A stretch of DNA of 64,000 bases from positions 1 through 64,000 of the forward strand of contig CAZHYV010000001.1 of NCBI GenBank assembly GCA_964537055.1. Reading direction: 5' to 3'. This DNA comes from CAZHYV01 sp964537055 (GTDB lineage: Bacteria > Myxococcota_A > Polyangia > Palsa-1104 > JAEUJZ01). Of the stretch, positions 1 to 8,280 are shown piece after piece (the stretch's first letter is position 1; every line of letters starts with the position of its first letter). Both the position numbers and the translations under genes were made by a program. The notes beneath the pieces were generated by a model. It searched no databases and was not told the DNA's origin. It saw nothing but the letters and a program-made list of their open reading frames with translations.

Positions 1-65
1 CAACCACCCACTTTCAAATCTTACGAAAACTGTCCAGTTCTAGGGGCGCACTCCAAACAGTTTCC

Positions 66-1142
66 TTAGTCGTGCTCATATCTTAGATATCCTGCCCTCC
101 AGCGCGCTTCTAGTTTGGGGGGCAGCATTGTATTAGTTAAGGAATTACGACTTACCCGTAGATAAACAAGTCCTAGTAGCTCATCAAATTCTGGTGGAAT
201 TGCTCCCGTTAGTTGGTTAGATAAAACGTCAAGGCTTCTTAATTGAGAGAGTTGCCCGATTTCTTTAGGTAAGGAGGTTAACTGATTATCAGAAAGATTA
301 AGCACTTGGAGTCGAGACAAATTTCCAATCTCCTTGGGTACAGAGCGCAGTTGATTGTTACTAACGCTTAGTTCTTGTAGTTGAGAGAGTTGCCCAATCT
401 CGCTTGGCAATGAGGTTAAGAAGTTATCAGAAATTTCTAGTTTTCTCAGTTGAGCAAGCTGTCCGATCTCCTTAGGCAATAAGGTAAGCTGAGCATAATT
501 AAGATAGAGCTCTTGCAGTTGAGCGAGCTGCCCAATCTCTTTAGGTACAGGCTCTATTAAGCGATTAACACTAAGGTAAAGTACTTTTAATTGAGAGAGT
601 TGCCCGATCTCTTTGGGTACAGAGAATAATTGGTTGGTATTAAGGTAGAGCTCTTGCAGTTGAGCGAGCTGCCCAATTTCGTATGGCAATGAGGTTAGGA
701 GGCTACTAGAAATTTCTAATTTTCTCAGTTGAGCAAGCTGTCCGATTTCCTTGGGCAACAAGGTAAGCCGAGTATGATTAAGGTAGAGCTCTTGTAGTTG
801 AGAGAGTTGCCCGATTTCTTTAGGTAAGGAGGTAGATTGAGTGATACTAAGTTCTAATTTTCTCAGATGAGTCAGCTGCCCAATCTCCTTAGGCAACGAA
901 GCCAGTTTTTTACGAGAAAGGTCTAACTGCATAATCCAGCCATTTTGATCACAAACGATCTCTTTCCAACTGCAGTAGTTACTTGTATCTTCTTGGAAAA
1001 GGACTTTTAAAGCAGCTAATTGGCTGGCTGGGCTTTGGTCCGATAGGGGAGATTCTTGAGCACGAGGACACCCTACCCAAAGGCTCGCCATTCCAATGAG
1101 TAGTGAAACCCACACTTTTGAGATCCGCTCCCAAATTTTCAT
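66..1142 (-). CDS. leucine-rich-repeat lipoprotein with plant-type LRR cap
   Basis: Predicted surface or periplasmic lipoprotein for protein-protein contact. The preferred start is the ATG at 1142, 12 codons inside the longest frame, because AGGAG lies just upstream and a signal peptide with lipobox-like LWVGC follows directly. About residues 40-80 resemble the N-terminal cap of plant LRR proteins (a SW...C...G segment, then LDLS). About 11 repeats of 23 residues follow, built on LPKEIGQLxQLxxLxLxxNxL; the last repeats are degenerate (IPPEFDEL). No catalytic domain is visible. The repeats are near-identical at DNA level, so copy number may vary by recombination. The binding partner is unknown. 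Confidence 0.8.
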   Translation of the reverse strand: MKIWERISKVWVSLLIGMASLWVGCPRAQESPLSDQSPASQLAALKVLFQEDTSNYCSWKEIVCDQNGWIMQLDLSRKKLASLPKEIGQLTHLRKLELSITQSTSLPKEIGQLSQLQELYLNHTRLTLLPKEIGQLAQLRKLEISSSLLTSLPYEIGQLAQLQELYLNTNQLFSVPKEIGQLSQLKVLYLSVNRLIEPVPKEIGQLAQLQELYLNYAQLTLLPKEIGQLAQLRKLEISDNFLTSLPSEIGQLSQLQELSVSNNQLRSVPKEIGNLSRLQVLNLSDNQLTSLPKEIGQLSQLRSLDVLSNQLTGAIPPEFDELLGLVYLRVSRNSLTNTMLPPKLEARWRAGYLRYEHD

Positions 1143-1458
1143 TGTCCTTCTCCTTGGAGTGGTGATATTTGCATACAATGTAAGATAGCAGAGAAGGCTA
1201 AAAACGCAAGCGGCTTTCTGAAGGGTAAGAAAGTCTGCGCAAAGATCGATTCTGATGCTTGACCTAGCGCTTATTATCCCGCCTAGATGGCGATTCCAAC
1301 CTCTTGGAGAGGCTCCTTTGATTTAAGATTTCTGTCATTTTTAATCCACGGGATCTAGGGAACGTAACGAGAAACTTCTTTAAAAGAAATCAAAAAAAAA
1401 TCTTTTTTCTACCAAAGAAAACTTTTGTATTTACGGCGCTTTGCATTAATTTCTGCTT
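1143..1458. other. intergenic region between divergent genes
   Basis: This is a 316-base spacer between the LRR gene and the ribbon-helix-helix gene. It must hold the promoters for both directions. AT-rich runs occur around 1380-1440, but I cannot assign a -35/-10 pair with confidence. No further coding region is seen. Confidence 0.4.
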
Positions 1459-1659
1459 GTGAAGTTGCTACCTCCTACAGAAAAACGAGTTCACCAAGTA
1501 TCTGTTCGCCTCTCGGAGGCAGAACTGAATAAGCTAGATCAACTAGTAGAAACACTCCGTAAAAAATGGGGTCGTCTTGACGTTGATCGAATCGACATCC
1601 TTCGTAGTGCAATCGAAGCAGTATGGCAAGAACTATGTGCCCCTTCCCCAGTAAGCTAA
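1459..1659 (+). CDS. small ribbon-helix-helix (CopG-like) DNA-binding protein
   Basis: A 66-residue protein. A short basic beta-strand (HQVSVRLSEAEL, about residues 12-23) is followed by two helices (LNKLDQLVETLRKK and VDRIDILRSAIEAVWQEL), the layout of MetJ/Arc/CopG dimeric regulators. It probably binds DNA as a dimer and represses its own or nearby genes. The frame opens with GTG at 1459 and no strong Shine-Dalgarno sequence is visible, so the start is uncertain. No toxin-like partner is adjacent, so an antitoxin role is not supported. Confidence 0.5.
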   Translation: MKLLPPTEKRVHQVSVRLSEAELNKLDQLVETLRKKWGRLDVDRIDILRSAIEAVWQELCAPSPVS

Positions 1660-1960
1660 GGCAATCTCATGGAGCAAGCATCATTTGGGATCATCGTATT
1701 ACGTCATTTCATATTACAGAAATCAAAAGAGCGGTTTATGATGAAGACTCCTAAAGTTTTTTATTATCGTCGATTACATACTTCGAGCAGCCGATATCTG
1801 CTTTTGTCTCCTCGCAAACAGACGCATCCCTATTTTTTATTGTCTAAAGTATATCGAAGGCTCTCCTTTCGATGTCTTGCAATTAAGTTTAGCTGGGAAC
1901 AAAACCAAAGTACGATTCGTGGAATGCTCAAAGTTTATCATCTTTAGCCGATTTCAATTT
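1660..1960. other. region without a convincing gene
   Basis: An open frame at 1669-1947 exists, but its product is basic and low in complexity, lacks a clear ribosome-binding site and has no recognisable domain. I treat the stretch as noncoding. It leads into the promoter of the downstream lipoprotein gene. Confidence 0.35.
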
Positions 1961-1989
1961 TTGACATACGGGAAGAAATTTTGTTAAAG
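1961..1989 (+). promoter_or_regulatory. putative sigma-70 promoter for the cysteine-rich lipoprotein
   Basis: A consensus -35 box TTGACA (1961-1966) is followed after 17 bases by TTAAAG (1984-1989), a weak -10. An AGGAG ribosome-binding site and the ATG at 2009 follow at suitable distances. Confidence 0.45.
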
Positions 1990-2008
1990 AGCGAATAGGA
2001 GATAACAC

Positions 2009-2710
2009 ATGAAAACCAAAACGATTTCTTTCTGTTCCTTCTCTATTTTTATTTTTCCGATGTTTCTTTTGTTGCAGTCCTGTTCCTCCGATGATTCAGT
2101 TACCTCTTTCTCGGTAAGGCAGATCCAAGAACGCCTTGCCCAAATCAGATGCGAAGCCGCAGCAAAGTGTTGTCCCTCGAAGACCTCTCAGGATATTGCC
2201 CCTTGTATGGAGAAACTACGTGTAAGAGATGAGGATCTCGTGAGTTTTTACGAGAAAGGAATCGAGCAGGGTCACTACAAAATTCTCTCTGAAAATATTA
2301 AAAGTTGTTTGGAGGGTCACACGAATTACTACGCAACCTGTGGGACCCCAAGCGTTCCGCATCCTGACATTGGATGCTCTTATGTGATTGTGGGAACGAG
2401 ACCCCAAGGTGCTTCCTGCGATACTACCAACAATCTTGAATGCGAAGCAGGTACGGTATGCGCGTTTGGTCCGAATGGAACGGGTACATGTATATCGCTG
2501 AAAACAAAAATCGGAGAGTCTTGCTCGGATGATGCGCCCTGCGCCCTTGGACACGGACTTACGTGCCTACCTGAGACCAAAACATGCGGGACGCTTCGTG
2601 GAAACGGAGAGAGCTGTCGTCGGTTTGAAGATTGCAAGAGCCTGCGGTGTAACACCTTCATTGGCAAATGTGTTCCTGAAACGATTGAAGAGGATGTATG
2701 TAAAATTTAG
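2009..2710 (+). CDS. cysteine-rich lipoprotein
   Basis: A 233-residue exported lipoprotein. The start ATG is 7 bases after AGGAG. A hydrophobic signal peptide ends in lipobox LLQSC (cysteine about residue 25), so the mature protein is lipid-anchored. The C-terminal half carries repeated cysteine units of the form GxSCxxxxxCxxGxxC, as in the many cysteine-rich extracellular lipoproteins of myxobacteria. The cysteines probably form disulfides after export. Function is unknown; no enzyme motif is seen. A promoter with a perfect TTGACA box lies just upstream. Confidence 0.75.
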   Translation: MKTKTISFCSFSIFIFPMFLLLQSCSSDDSVTSFSVRQIQERLAQIRCEAAAKCCPSKTSQDIAPCMEKLRVRDEDLVSFYEKGIEQGHYKILSENIKSCLEGHTNYYATCGTPSVPHPDIGCSYVIVGTRPQGASCDTTNNLECEAGTVCAFGPNGTGTCISLKTKIGESCSDDAPCALGHGLTCLPETKTCGTLRGNGESCRRFEDCKSLRCNTFIGKCVPETIEEDVCKI

Positions 2711-2744
2711 CTTAGCCTCATTCGCGAAGGAGGGTCTCTTTAAA

Positions 2745-2882
2745 ATGGCTATGCATTTTGATCCGGAGAACGATAGACCCATTTCTTCTATTCTTTTGTG
2801 GGTGCTACAGGATGCTCTGGCTTCCCATGACATCGGTTATAACGTTGCCGTAAAGAGCGGTACCTTAGAAATTTTTCTGTAA
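2745..2882 (+). CDS. small hypothetical protein, 45 aa
   Basis: A short frame starting with ATG 2745 (MAMHFDPENDRP...). AAGGAGG lies 11 bases upstream, a better ribosome-binding site than many neighbours have. It may be co-transcribed with the cysteine-rich lipoprotein that ends 34 bases earlier. Its 3' end overlaps the convergent lipoprotein gene by 18 bases. There is no signal peptide, membrane segment or recognised family. The evidence is the ribosome-binding site and the position only. Confidence 0.35.
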   Translation: MAMHFDPENDRPISSILLWVLQDALASHDIGYNVAVKSGTLEIFL

Positions 2883-3299
2883 TGGCTCCACGATATAGGT
2901 TTTGAGCTCGCTCGCTTCTTTAAGGCGATCTTTTGACGTTTTTGATCTATCACAAACAGTTTTTGTGCTTATTCCTGCTTCAGATAGCTGACTTGGATCA
3001 CTATTCTCGATCGTTTCACAAAGGCCATCAAGTTGATGTTTTAATACAACGACTTGGCTATCGTAAAGCGCCTCTAGTAAACTTTGATCATCAGTTTTGT
3101 ATTTTAGCCATTCAGCAAGAGAAGTTTCCTCATCTGTAAAAATACAATCTAGACCTGATTCTGGTTCAGCTTCATGATTGATGGCACTAGGATCTGTATT
3201 GGCACTGGCGGTCGGTCCCATAGAATTTTCACCCATAGTAGGTTTTGAAGTGGCACAAGAATAAAAAAGAAAAAATAATCCACAAAAAGCTTTCTTCAT
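2865..3299 (-). CDS. putative lipoprotein of unknown function
   Basis: A 144-residue protein. It opens MKKAFCGLFFLFYSC, a short signal peptide with lipobox FYSC at residue 15. A Ser/Thr/Glu-rich low-complexity linker follows, then a helical C-terminal region with two cysteines that could pair. No known domain is recognised. It is a single-gene unit convergent with the preceding small gene and divergent from rpsU. Confidence 0.6.
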   Translation of the reverse strand: MKKAFCGLFFLFYSCATSKPTMGENSMGPTASANTDPSAINHEAEPESGLDCIFTDEETSLAEWLKYKTDDQSLLEALYDSQVVVLKHQLDGLCETIENSDPSQLSEAGISTKTVCDRSKTSKDRLKEASELKTYIVEPLQKNF

Positions 3300-3415
3300 A
3301 AAAAAACATTAATTGAGATGGTCTAGACGCGCCAATTTGAATCTGTTTTCCTTCTGCTCAGACTTGACGGAAGCGCGCTTATCCTATATAACACATGCAC
3401 CCAGATTGAGGGGAG

Positions 3416-3634
3416 GTGACTGCTTTGGTTGGAAGACCACTTGAAGTAGAAGTGCGCGATAACAACGTCGAGAAATCGATTAAAATCCTGAAGCAAAAAA
3501 TGGCTAAGGAAGGCATTTTGCAGGAAGTCAAACGAAGGCGCTTCTATGAAAAGCCTAGCGTAAAAAGCAAACGCAAAGAACGAGAAGCACGCAAACGTGT
3601 ACGTCGAGAGACAAAGCGACGCGTAAAGCCATAA
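3416..3634 (+). CDS. rpsU: small ribosomal subunit protein bS21
   Basis: Small basic protein of the 30S subunit that helps initiation. The bS21 signature is clear: VGRPLEVEVRDNNVEKSIK at the N-terminus, KEGILQEVKRRRFYEKPS in the middle and a lysine/arginine-rich tail. The frame opens with GTG at 3416, but the ribosome-binding site AGGGGAGG overlaps that codon. The TTG at 3425, 8 bases downstream of it, is an equally plausible start and would give a product beginning MVGRP. An intrinsic terminator follows, so the gene is probably monocistronic. Confidence 0.92.
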   Translation: MTALVGRPLEVEVRDNNVEKSIKILKQKMAKEGILQEVKRRRFYEKPSVKSKRKEREARKRVRRETKRRVKP

Positions 3635-3660
3635 CCCCTTCATCAACAAAACAACCTAAG

Positions 3661-3700
3661 AAGCCCCTGTGGAGATTTCAATCTACATTGGGGCTTTCTT
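3661..3700 (+). terminator. intrinsic terminator of rpsU
   Basis: Stem AAGCCCC (3661-3667) pairs with GGGGCTT (3690-3696), with further pairing inside, and is followed by a pyrimidine-rich run. It sits 27 bases after the rpsU stop codon. Confidence 0.8.
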
Positions 3701-3771
3701 ATATGTATGCTGAATTTTTTGTTCCTTGAAGGCTGAGAGTCACGTTTTTAAGTATGCTTCATAGGATGGGG

Positions 3772-5700
3772 CTATTTTGTCTGAGACCATTCTGTCTTGA
3801 AGACCACAGGAAGTTGGAATGCCCGTTCTCGATCTAAATCGATGTTTCCTAGATGCACGCCTAAGGGAGATTGGACCCATTTATAGATGGATTGCGTCCA
3901 AAGTTTTACAAATTTTTCGACCCATCCATGAATTTGCGGTTTCGTATATTCTGGAAACATGGCTGTTAAGATTCCTTTCACCTCGTCTGTACTCATTTTC
4001 TCACCTAACATAAGAGCAATACAGCTATCGAGGATCGAGAAAGGCATGAGATCTTTTTCGCTTTCTTGTCCTTCTGATAGTTCTGCTGACACGGGTTTTG
4101 ATAAAACCTCTTGAATAAATGCAAGACCTGGTTGCTCAGAAAGATAAGTGAGGAGATAATTCACCAACGTTTTTGGAAGATTTGCAATAGGGGAGAAGCC
4201 ACCCATCATGTCACCACCAATCGTCGTGTAGCCAACGGCTTTCTCACTCATATTGCTAGTTTGTAGGACCAATCCTCCGGCACTGTTGGCCCAGTTCCAC
4301 ATACGTTCTCCTCGAATACGAGCTTGGATGTTCTGTAACGTAATTGGATTCAGGTGCTGCTCACCGCCTAGCATGTGTCCAGCCGCTTTTTGTTCCATGG
4401 TGAAAGCCTCATCGATAGAAATCATGGTTAGTGGGATTCCTAGCGATTCGGCAGCCTGGGTTGCTATTTTTTTAGAATGGGCGGATGAGTAACGGCTCGG
4501 CATAAAAAAAGCAAAGAGGGGTGGGTTCGGTTGGGGCTGCTTTCGAGAGTAGCGATGGGCAGCAAGTAGGCAGAGGAGGCTATCTCGACCTCCAGAGAGA
4601 GCGACCCCAATACAACGGAAGGCACCGGTTTTTTCAAAATAATCACCGATTCCTAAGGAGATGACATTAAGAATGTCTTCGCAGAACTGCTTTCGAGCTG
4701 AGGATGCTTCTAAGGCCTTGGGAATAAAAAAACTTTTGCTTGCTGGCAATGGATACTCGGTGACCTGTTCTTTTGGGACTCTACTAGGGACTTTTATCAG
4801 GCGGGCCCTTCTGCCCTGAGCGGCAAACTGCTCTGCTTCGTTTCGAAAGGTGGAATTTTCCATACGCATCCGGAGAGTGCGGTCTAGATCCACACAGCCT
4901 ACTTCATATCCTTCTCGAAACCTTGTTGCGGATAAGATCATCCGTCCGTTTTGCGAGATATATCCCCCTCCATCAAACACCAGGCCGTCGTTTGCTCCCA
5001 CGGCGTTTGCATAGACGACGGTGACTTGGTTATCGCTGGAACGGGTATTGATAAGTTCCCGTCGGGTATCTGTAATTCCTAAGCGGAAGGGTGAGGCAGA
5101 AAGGTTTGCGACAAGCTCGGCTCCCGCAAAGCATCGTCTACGCATCGGTCCTTCGGGAGACCAGATGTCTTCACATACTTCTAAGGCCATCTTGCCAAAA
5201 CCGCACTGGAACATAAGATCCCCAAACGGAATCTTGCCTTCGTCAGGCCCCAAAAGTTTTGTACCTCTCTTCGTAAGAAGATCCAGTTCCTCGTACTGAA
5301 AGGGGATGCCTTGAGATAGCGTTCGTCCTTCGTAAAAAACGTTGTATGTTGGCAATTTTTCCTTCGGACAGATTCCAAAGATAATCCCCTGGTAGACCAA
5401 TGCAGCACAGTTATAAATGTGACCATCTTGGTTAAGAAGAAATCCTACTGCAAAGAGGGCGGGAAGATGGCTTGTTTGCTTCGCAAAGGAAGAGAGACCC
5501 TCCAGCTGGGCATCGAGAAAAGCAGGCCATTGTACTAGATCTTCGGCTGGGTACCCACCAATCATTTGCTCGGGGAAAACCGCCAAGTGAACATGAAGAT
5601 CTGAAACAGCTCTTGCAAGCGCGACGGCTCGATTCACGTTGCTTTGGATTGCCCCGATGGTGCTATTGACATTGACAATTGCGACACGAACCAGCCTCAT
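3772..5700 (-). CDS. nadE: glutamine-dependent NAD+ synthetase
   Basis: Catalyses the last step of NAD synthesis: deamido-NAD + ATP + glutamine to NAD+. The 642 residues fit the two-domain form. The N-terminal nitrilase-type glutaminase has the catalytic triad Glu44 (FPEQMIGGYP), Lys115 (KEKLPTYN) and Cys176 (LEVCEDIW). The C-terminal synthetase domain has the ATP pyrophosphatase loop SGGRDS at 369-374. The start is ATG at 5700. It is a single gene in cytosolic core metabolism. The same window carries a prophage NAD-salvage pair (38856-41247), so host and phage both invest in NAD supply. Confidence 0.95.
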   Translation of the reverse strand: MRLVRVAIVNVNSTIGAIQSNVNRAVALARAVSDLHVHLAVFPEQMIGGYPAEDLVQWPAFLDAQLEGLSSFAKQTSHLPALFAVGFLLNQDGHIYNCAALVYQGIIFGICPKEKLPTYNVFYEGRTLSQGIPFQYEELDLLTKRGTKLLGPDEGKIPFGDLMFQCGFGKMALEVCEDIWSPEGPMRRRCFAGAELVANLSASPFRLGITDTRRELINTRSSDNQVTVVYANAVGANDGLVFDGGGYISQNGRMILSATRFREGYEVGCVDLDRTLRMRMENSTFRNEAEQFAAQGRRARLIKVPSRVPKEQVTEYPLPASKSFFIPKALEASSARKQFCEDILNVISLGIGDYFEKTGAFRCIGVALSGGRDSLLCLLAAHRYSRKQPQPNPPLFAFFMPSRYSSAHSKKIATQAAESLGIPLTMISIDEAFTMEQKAAGHMLGGEQHLNPITLQNIQARIRGERMWNWANSAGGLVLQTSNMSEKAVGYTTIGGDMMGGFSPIANLPKTLVNYLLTYLSEQPGLAFIQEVLSKPVSAELSEGQESEKDLMPFSILDSCIALMLGEKMSTDEVKGILTAMFPEYTKPQIHGWVEKFVKLWTQSIYKWVQSPLGVHLGNIDLDRERAFQLPVVFKTEWSQTK

Positions 5701-5947
5701 GATTTAGCTTTACCATAGGACATTGAGGGGTTCAAGGGGAGGGAAAACTTTTATTCCTAGCCTCTAAACGAAAGACCCTAGATAAAAATTTTGATAGGTG
5801 GTCTGGCACCGAAAGGCAACAGGGTCCCTTGAGAAAAAGATTTAACTCCTATCCAAGATTCAATTAGTATCGGCGTTTATGAGGGTTCATCACTTCGTAC
5901 TTCAAGTGCAATTACAAATAAAATCTAAATTATCCCGTAAGTAAGCC

Positions 5948-6865
5948 ATGCGAATAGAAACCTCCAGTACGATTGACAGCATTATTGACGAGTTTTTAGA
6001 ATTTCTCCGTGTGGAGCGTGGTTTATCAAAAAATACCATATCCGCCTATGCCAAAGATTTGGTGCGGTTGGTTATGTTTTTGCAAAGCCATCGCTCATCT
6101 CTGAACCATGATTTCTCCTCAATCACGCCGAAGGACCTTCTTGCCTTTGTGCATTTCTTACAAGAGAAAACAACCCTCTCCAGGCGCTCGCAGGCACGGA
6201 TGCTGAGTTCCGTCCGAGGATTATTCCGATACCTGCAAGAGGAGGGGATCCTTTCTTTGAACCCTGCTTCTGAGCTTCCCATGCCGAAACAGGCAAAGTC
6301 TTTGCCGGGCGTGCTTACCCTGGATCAGGTAGAAGCCCTGCTGAGAATGCCAGATCAAACTACGGAACGAGGCTGCCGCGATTTTGCGATGCTTGAGCTT
6401 CTTTACTCAACGGGCCTGCGTGTCAGTGAACTTTGCACTTTAACAATGGGCGATCTTCATCCTGGATATATCACTCCGACTGGGAAGGGACAGAAGACAC
6501 GCATGGTTCCCATTGGGATTCCTGCGCAGAAAGCGCTGGATGAGTATCTTGAGAAAGGCCGTCCTCACTTTTGTAAGGGCAAACAGGCAAAGTTTGTGTT
6601 TCTGACAAATCGGGGCAAACCCATGACTCGGCAAGGATTTTGGAAACTGCTGAAAATCTATGCAAGAGCCGCAGGGATTTCTCAGGAGGTCTACCCTCAT
6701 AAACTACGTCATTCTTTCGCTACCCATTTATTATGGCGAGGGGCTGAGCTTCGTTCAGTGCAGGCCATGCTTGGGCATGCGGATATCAGCAGTACCGAGA
6801 TCTATACCCACCTTTCGCAGGTACGTCTGAAGGAGATTTATCAACACCACCATCCTCGAGCCTAA
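5948..6865 (+). CDS. tyrosine recombinase XerC/XerD
   Basis: Site-specific recombinase that resolves chromosome dimers at dif. It is 305 residues, the usual length. The N-terminal SAM-like core-binding domain (about 10-105) contains RGLSKNTISAYAKDL. The catalytic domain shows Arg158 (STGLRVSEL), Lys180 (TGKGQKTR), His251/Arg254 (PHKLRHSFATH), His277 (LGHADISS) and nucleophile Tyr286 (TEIYTHLS). Whether it is XerC or XerD cannot be decided from this sequence. It is a free-standing host gene, unrelated in position to the prophage integrase. Confidence 0.92.
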   Translation: MRIETSSTIDSIIDEFLEFLRVERGLSKNTISAYAKDLVRLVMFLQSHRSSLNHDFSSITPKDLLAFVHFLQEKTTLSRRSQARMLSSVRGLFRYLQEEGILSLNPASELPMPKQAKSLPGVLTLDQVEALLRMPDQTTERGCRDFAMLELLYSTGLRVSELCTLTMGDLHPGYITPTGKGQKTRMVPIGIPAQKALDEYLEKGRPHFCKGKQAKFVFLTNRGKPMTRQGFWKLLKIYARAAGISQEVYPHKLRHSFATHLLWRGAELRSVQAMLGHADISSTEIYTHLSQVRLKEIYQHHHPRA

Positions 6866-6884
6866 AAAGAAACTGAATTTAATG

Positions 6885-7643
6885 CTAACGGGCTACCCAG
6901 CCTCCGTCCACGGCCATGGCATGACCTGTGACGAACGACGCAGAATCTGAGCAAAGCCAAAGAACAGATTCTGCAACCTCTTCGGGGAGACCCATCCTTC
7001 CAATCGGTTCAAGCGAGGTGAGCTGAGATTTCATTCCCGGGTTTTTCTGTTCGACCCGGTCGATCATGGGTGTTCTGATGAGTCCAGGGCAAACAGCATT
7101 AATCCGGATTCCCATAGCAGCATAGTCTAAGGAAGCAGCATGCGTAAGGCCTACAACTCCATGTTTACTAGCAACATAGACAGCACCTCCTGGAAACCCA
7201 ACCAAGCCGCCTACAGAGGCACAGTTGACAATGGCTCCTCGCTTTTGGCTCACCATATGCTTAAGTTCATATTTCATACACAGAAACACGCTTTTAAGAT
7301 TGATGGAGATGACCCGGTCCCAATCTTCTTCAGTGCATTCTGCAGTAGGAGAAACGCGAGCCTCAATCCCCGCGTTGTTGAATGCACAATCGAGCCGCTT
7401 ATAATGCTGAAGAGTCTCTTCGATCAGCATAGCAACCTGGCTTGATTGGGTGACATCAGCCTGAATGAAAATGCCCTCTCCCCCAATCTTTCGAACCATG
7501 TCAAGTGTTTCTTGGCCTGTTTTTTCGTTAATATCGGAGACGACAATTTTTGCGCCTTCTCTTGAAAAAGCTAGACAAGTGGATCGTCCGATACCCGAGC
7601 CACCACCTGTAACAAGAGCAATCCGATTTTCGAACTTATTCAT
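6885..7643 (-). CDS. short-chain dehydrogenase/reductase
   Basis: NAD(P)-dependent oxidoreductase of the classical SDR family, about 252 residues. The Rossmann motif TGGGSGIG lies near the N-terminus. NNAG appears around residue 90, the catalytic Ser in NCASVGG near 145 and YVASK around 157-161. The C-terminal ...FVTGHAMAVDGGW is typical of 3-oxoacyl-ACP-reductase/glucose-dehydrogenase-like SDRs. I chose ATG 7643 over the upstream TTG codons. The substrate cannot be read from the sequence. The gene is convergent with the Xer gene. Confidence 0.9.
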   Translation of the reverse strand: MNKFENRIALVTGGGSGIGRSTCLAFSREGAKIVVSDINEKTGQETLDMVRKIGGEGIFIQADVTQSSQVAMLIEETLQHYKRLDCAFNNAGIEARVSPTAECTEEDWDRVISINLKSVFLCMKYELKHMVSQKRGAIVNCASVGGLVGFPGGAVYVASKHGVVGLTHAASLDYAAMGIRINAVCPGLIRTPMIDRVEQKNPGMKSQLTSLEPIGRMGLPEEVAESVLWLCSDSASFVTGHAMAVDGGWVAR

Positions 7644-7743
7644 GCTCAACAAGTAGCATTTGGGTAGTTTACGTCAATAAATATCTTGTGGAATTCGTGG
7701 AGACCCTGGAGCTTAAAAGGATGGGGTGAAAGAAAGATTTTCC

Positions 7744-8256
7744 CTACTGAATCTCACTACACTCTCGGATAAACCGATTCATAAGGCCTTCGATGATCAA
7801 ATTCCGTTCTCGGACATCCATTCGGTTTTGACGGTAGCCGGTTTGGGCTTCTTCAAAATGCTCTCGTGTTTTTTCGATCAATTCACGAAACTTGGAAGTT
7901 CTCCCTAAAATCTTTTTTTGATTCTGGATAAGAAGTGCAATCACCGAAGCCAAAGACACCCCGGTGAGGATAATTCCGATCGGTCCTGTGATGACTCGCA
8001 TCAGAATCACGCGTGCTGCCATCACACCAAGGGTACCTAGCGCTAGTTTTTTTAGCCCCGAAGTGCTTCCTAGTGCATTTTTTGCAAGGCTGGTCGTTTG
8101 TCCTGAGGCGATGAGAAGGGCAATAAAATTGGGATCACGCAAGCCTGGACCTCGGTCATAATATTCTTTGATGGCCACCCGAAGAAAATCATCAAACGTA
8201 TCGTAGGCAGCACTGTGGAGATTTGGATCAGAAGAGGGATTGGTTTGAGTTTCCAT
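7744..8256 (-). CDS. conserved-type hypothetical membrane-associated protein
   Basis: A 170-residue protein with an acidic N-terminus. Two adjoining hydrophobic segments around residues 67-110 (LGTLGVMAARVILMRVI, then a GPIGIILTGVSLASVIALLI-type stretch) could form a helical hairpin in the membrane. A charged helical C-terminus follows. No family is recognised. It lies 24 bases downstream of the large FAD oxidase on the same strand and may be its co-transcribed partner. Confidence 0.55.
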   Translation of the reverse strand: METQTNPSSDPNLHSAAYDTFDDFLRVAIKEYYDRGPGLRDPNFIALLIASGQTTSLAKNALGSTSGLKKLALGTLGVMAARVILMRVITGPIGIILTGVSLASVIALLIQNQKKILGRTSKFRELIEKTREHFEEAQTGYRQNRMDVRERNLIIEGLMNRFIRECSEIQ

Positions 8257-8280
8257 AAAGGCAGGGTAACGCAGAATTCC

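Noticed and set aside
1669..1947. Open frame of 92 codons after the ribbon-helix-helix gene
   Set aside because: Low-complexity basic product, no clear ribosome-binding site, no domain; likely chance.
3323..3649. Long frame antisense to rpsU
   Set aside because: Complete overlap with a certain ribosomal gene; hydrophobic, non-family product.
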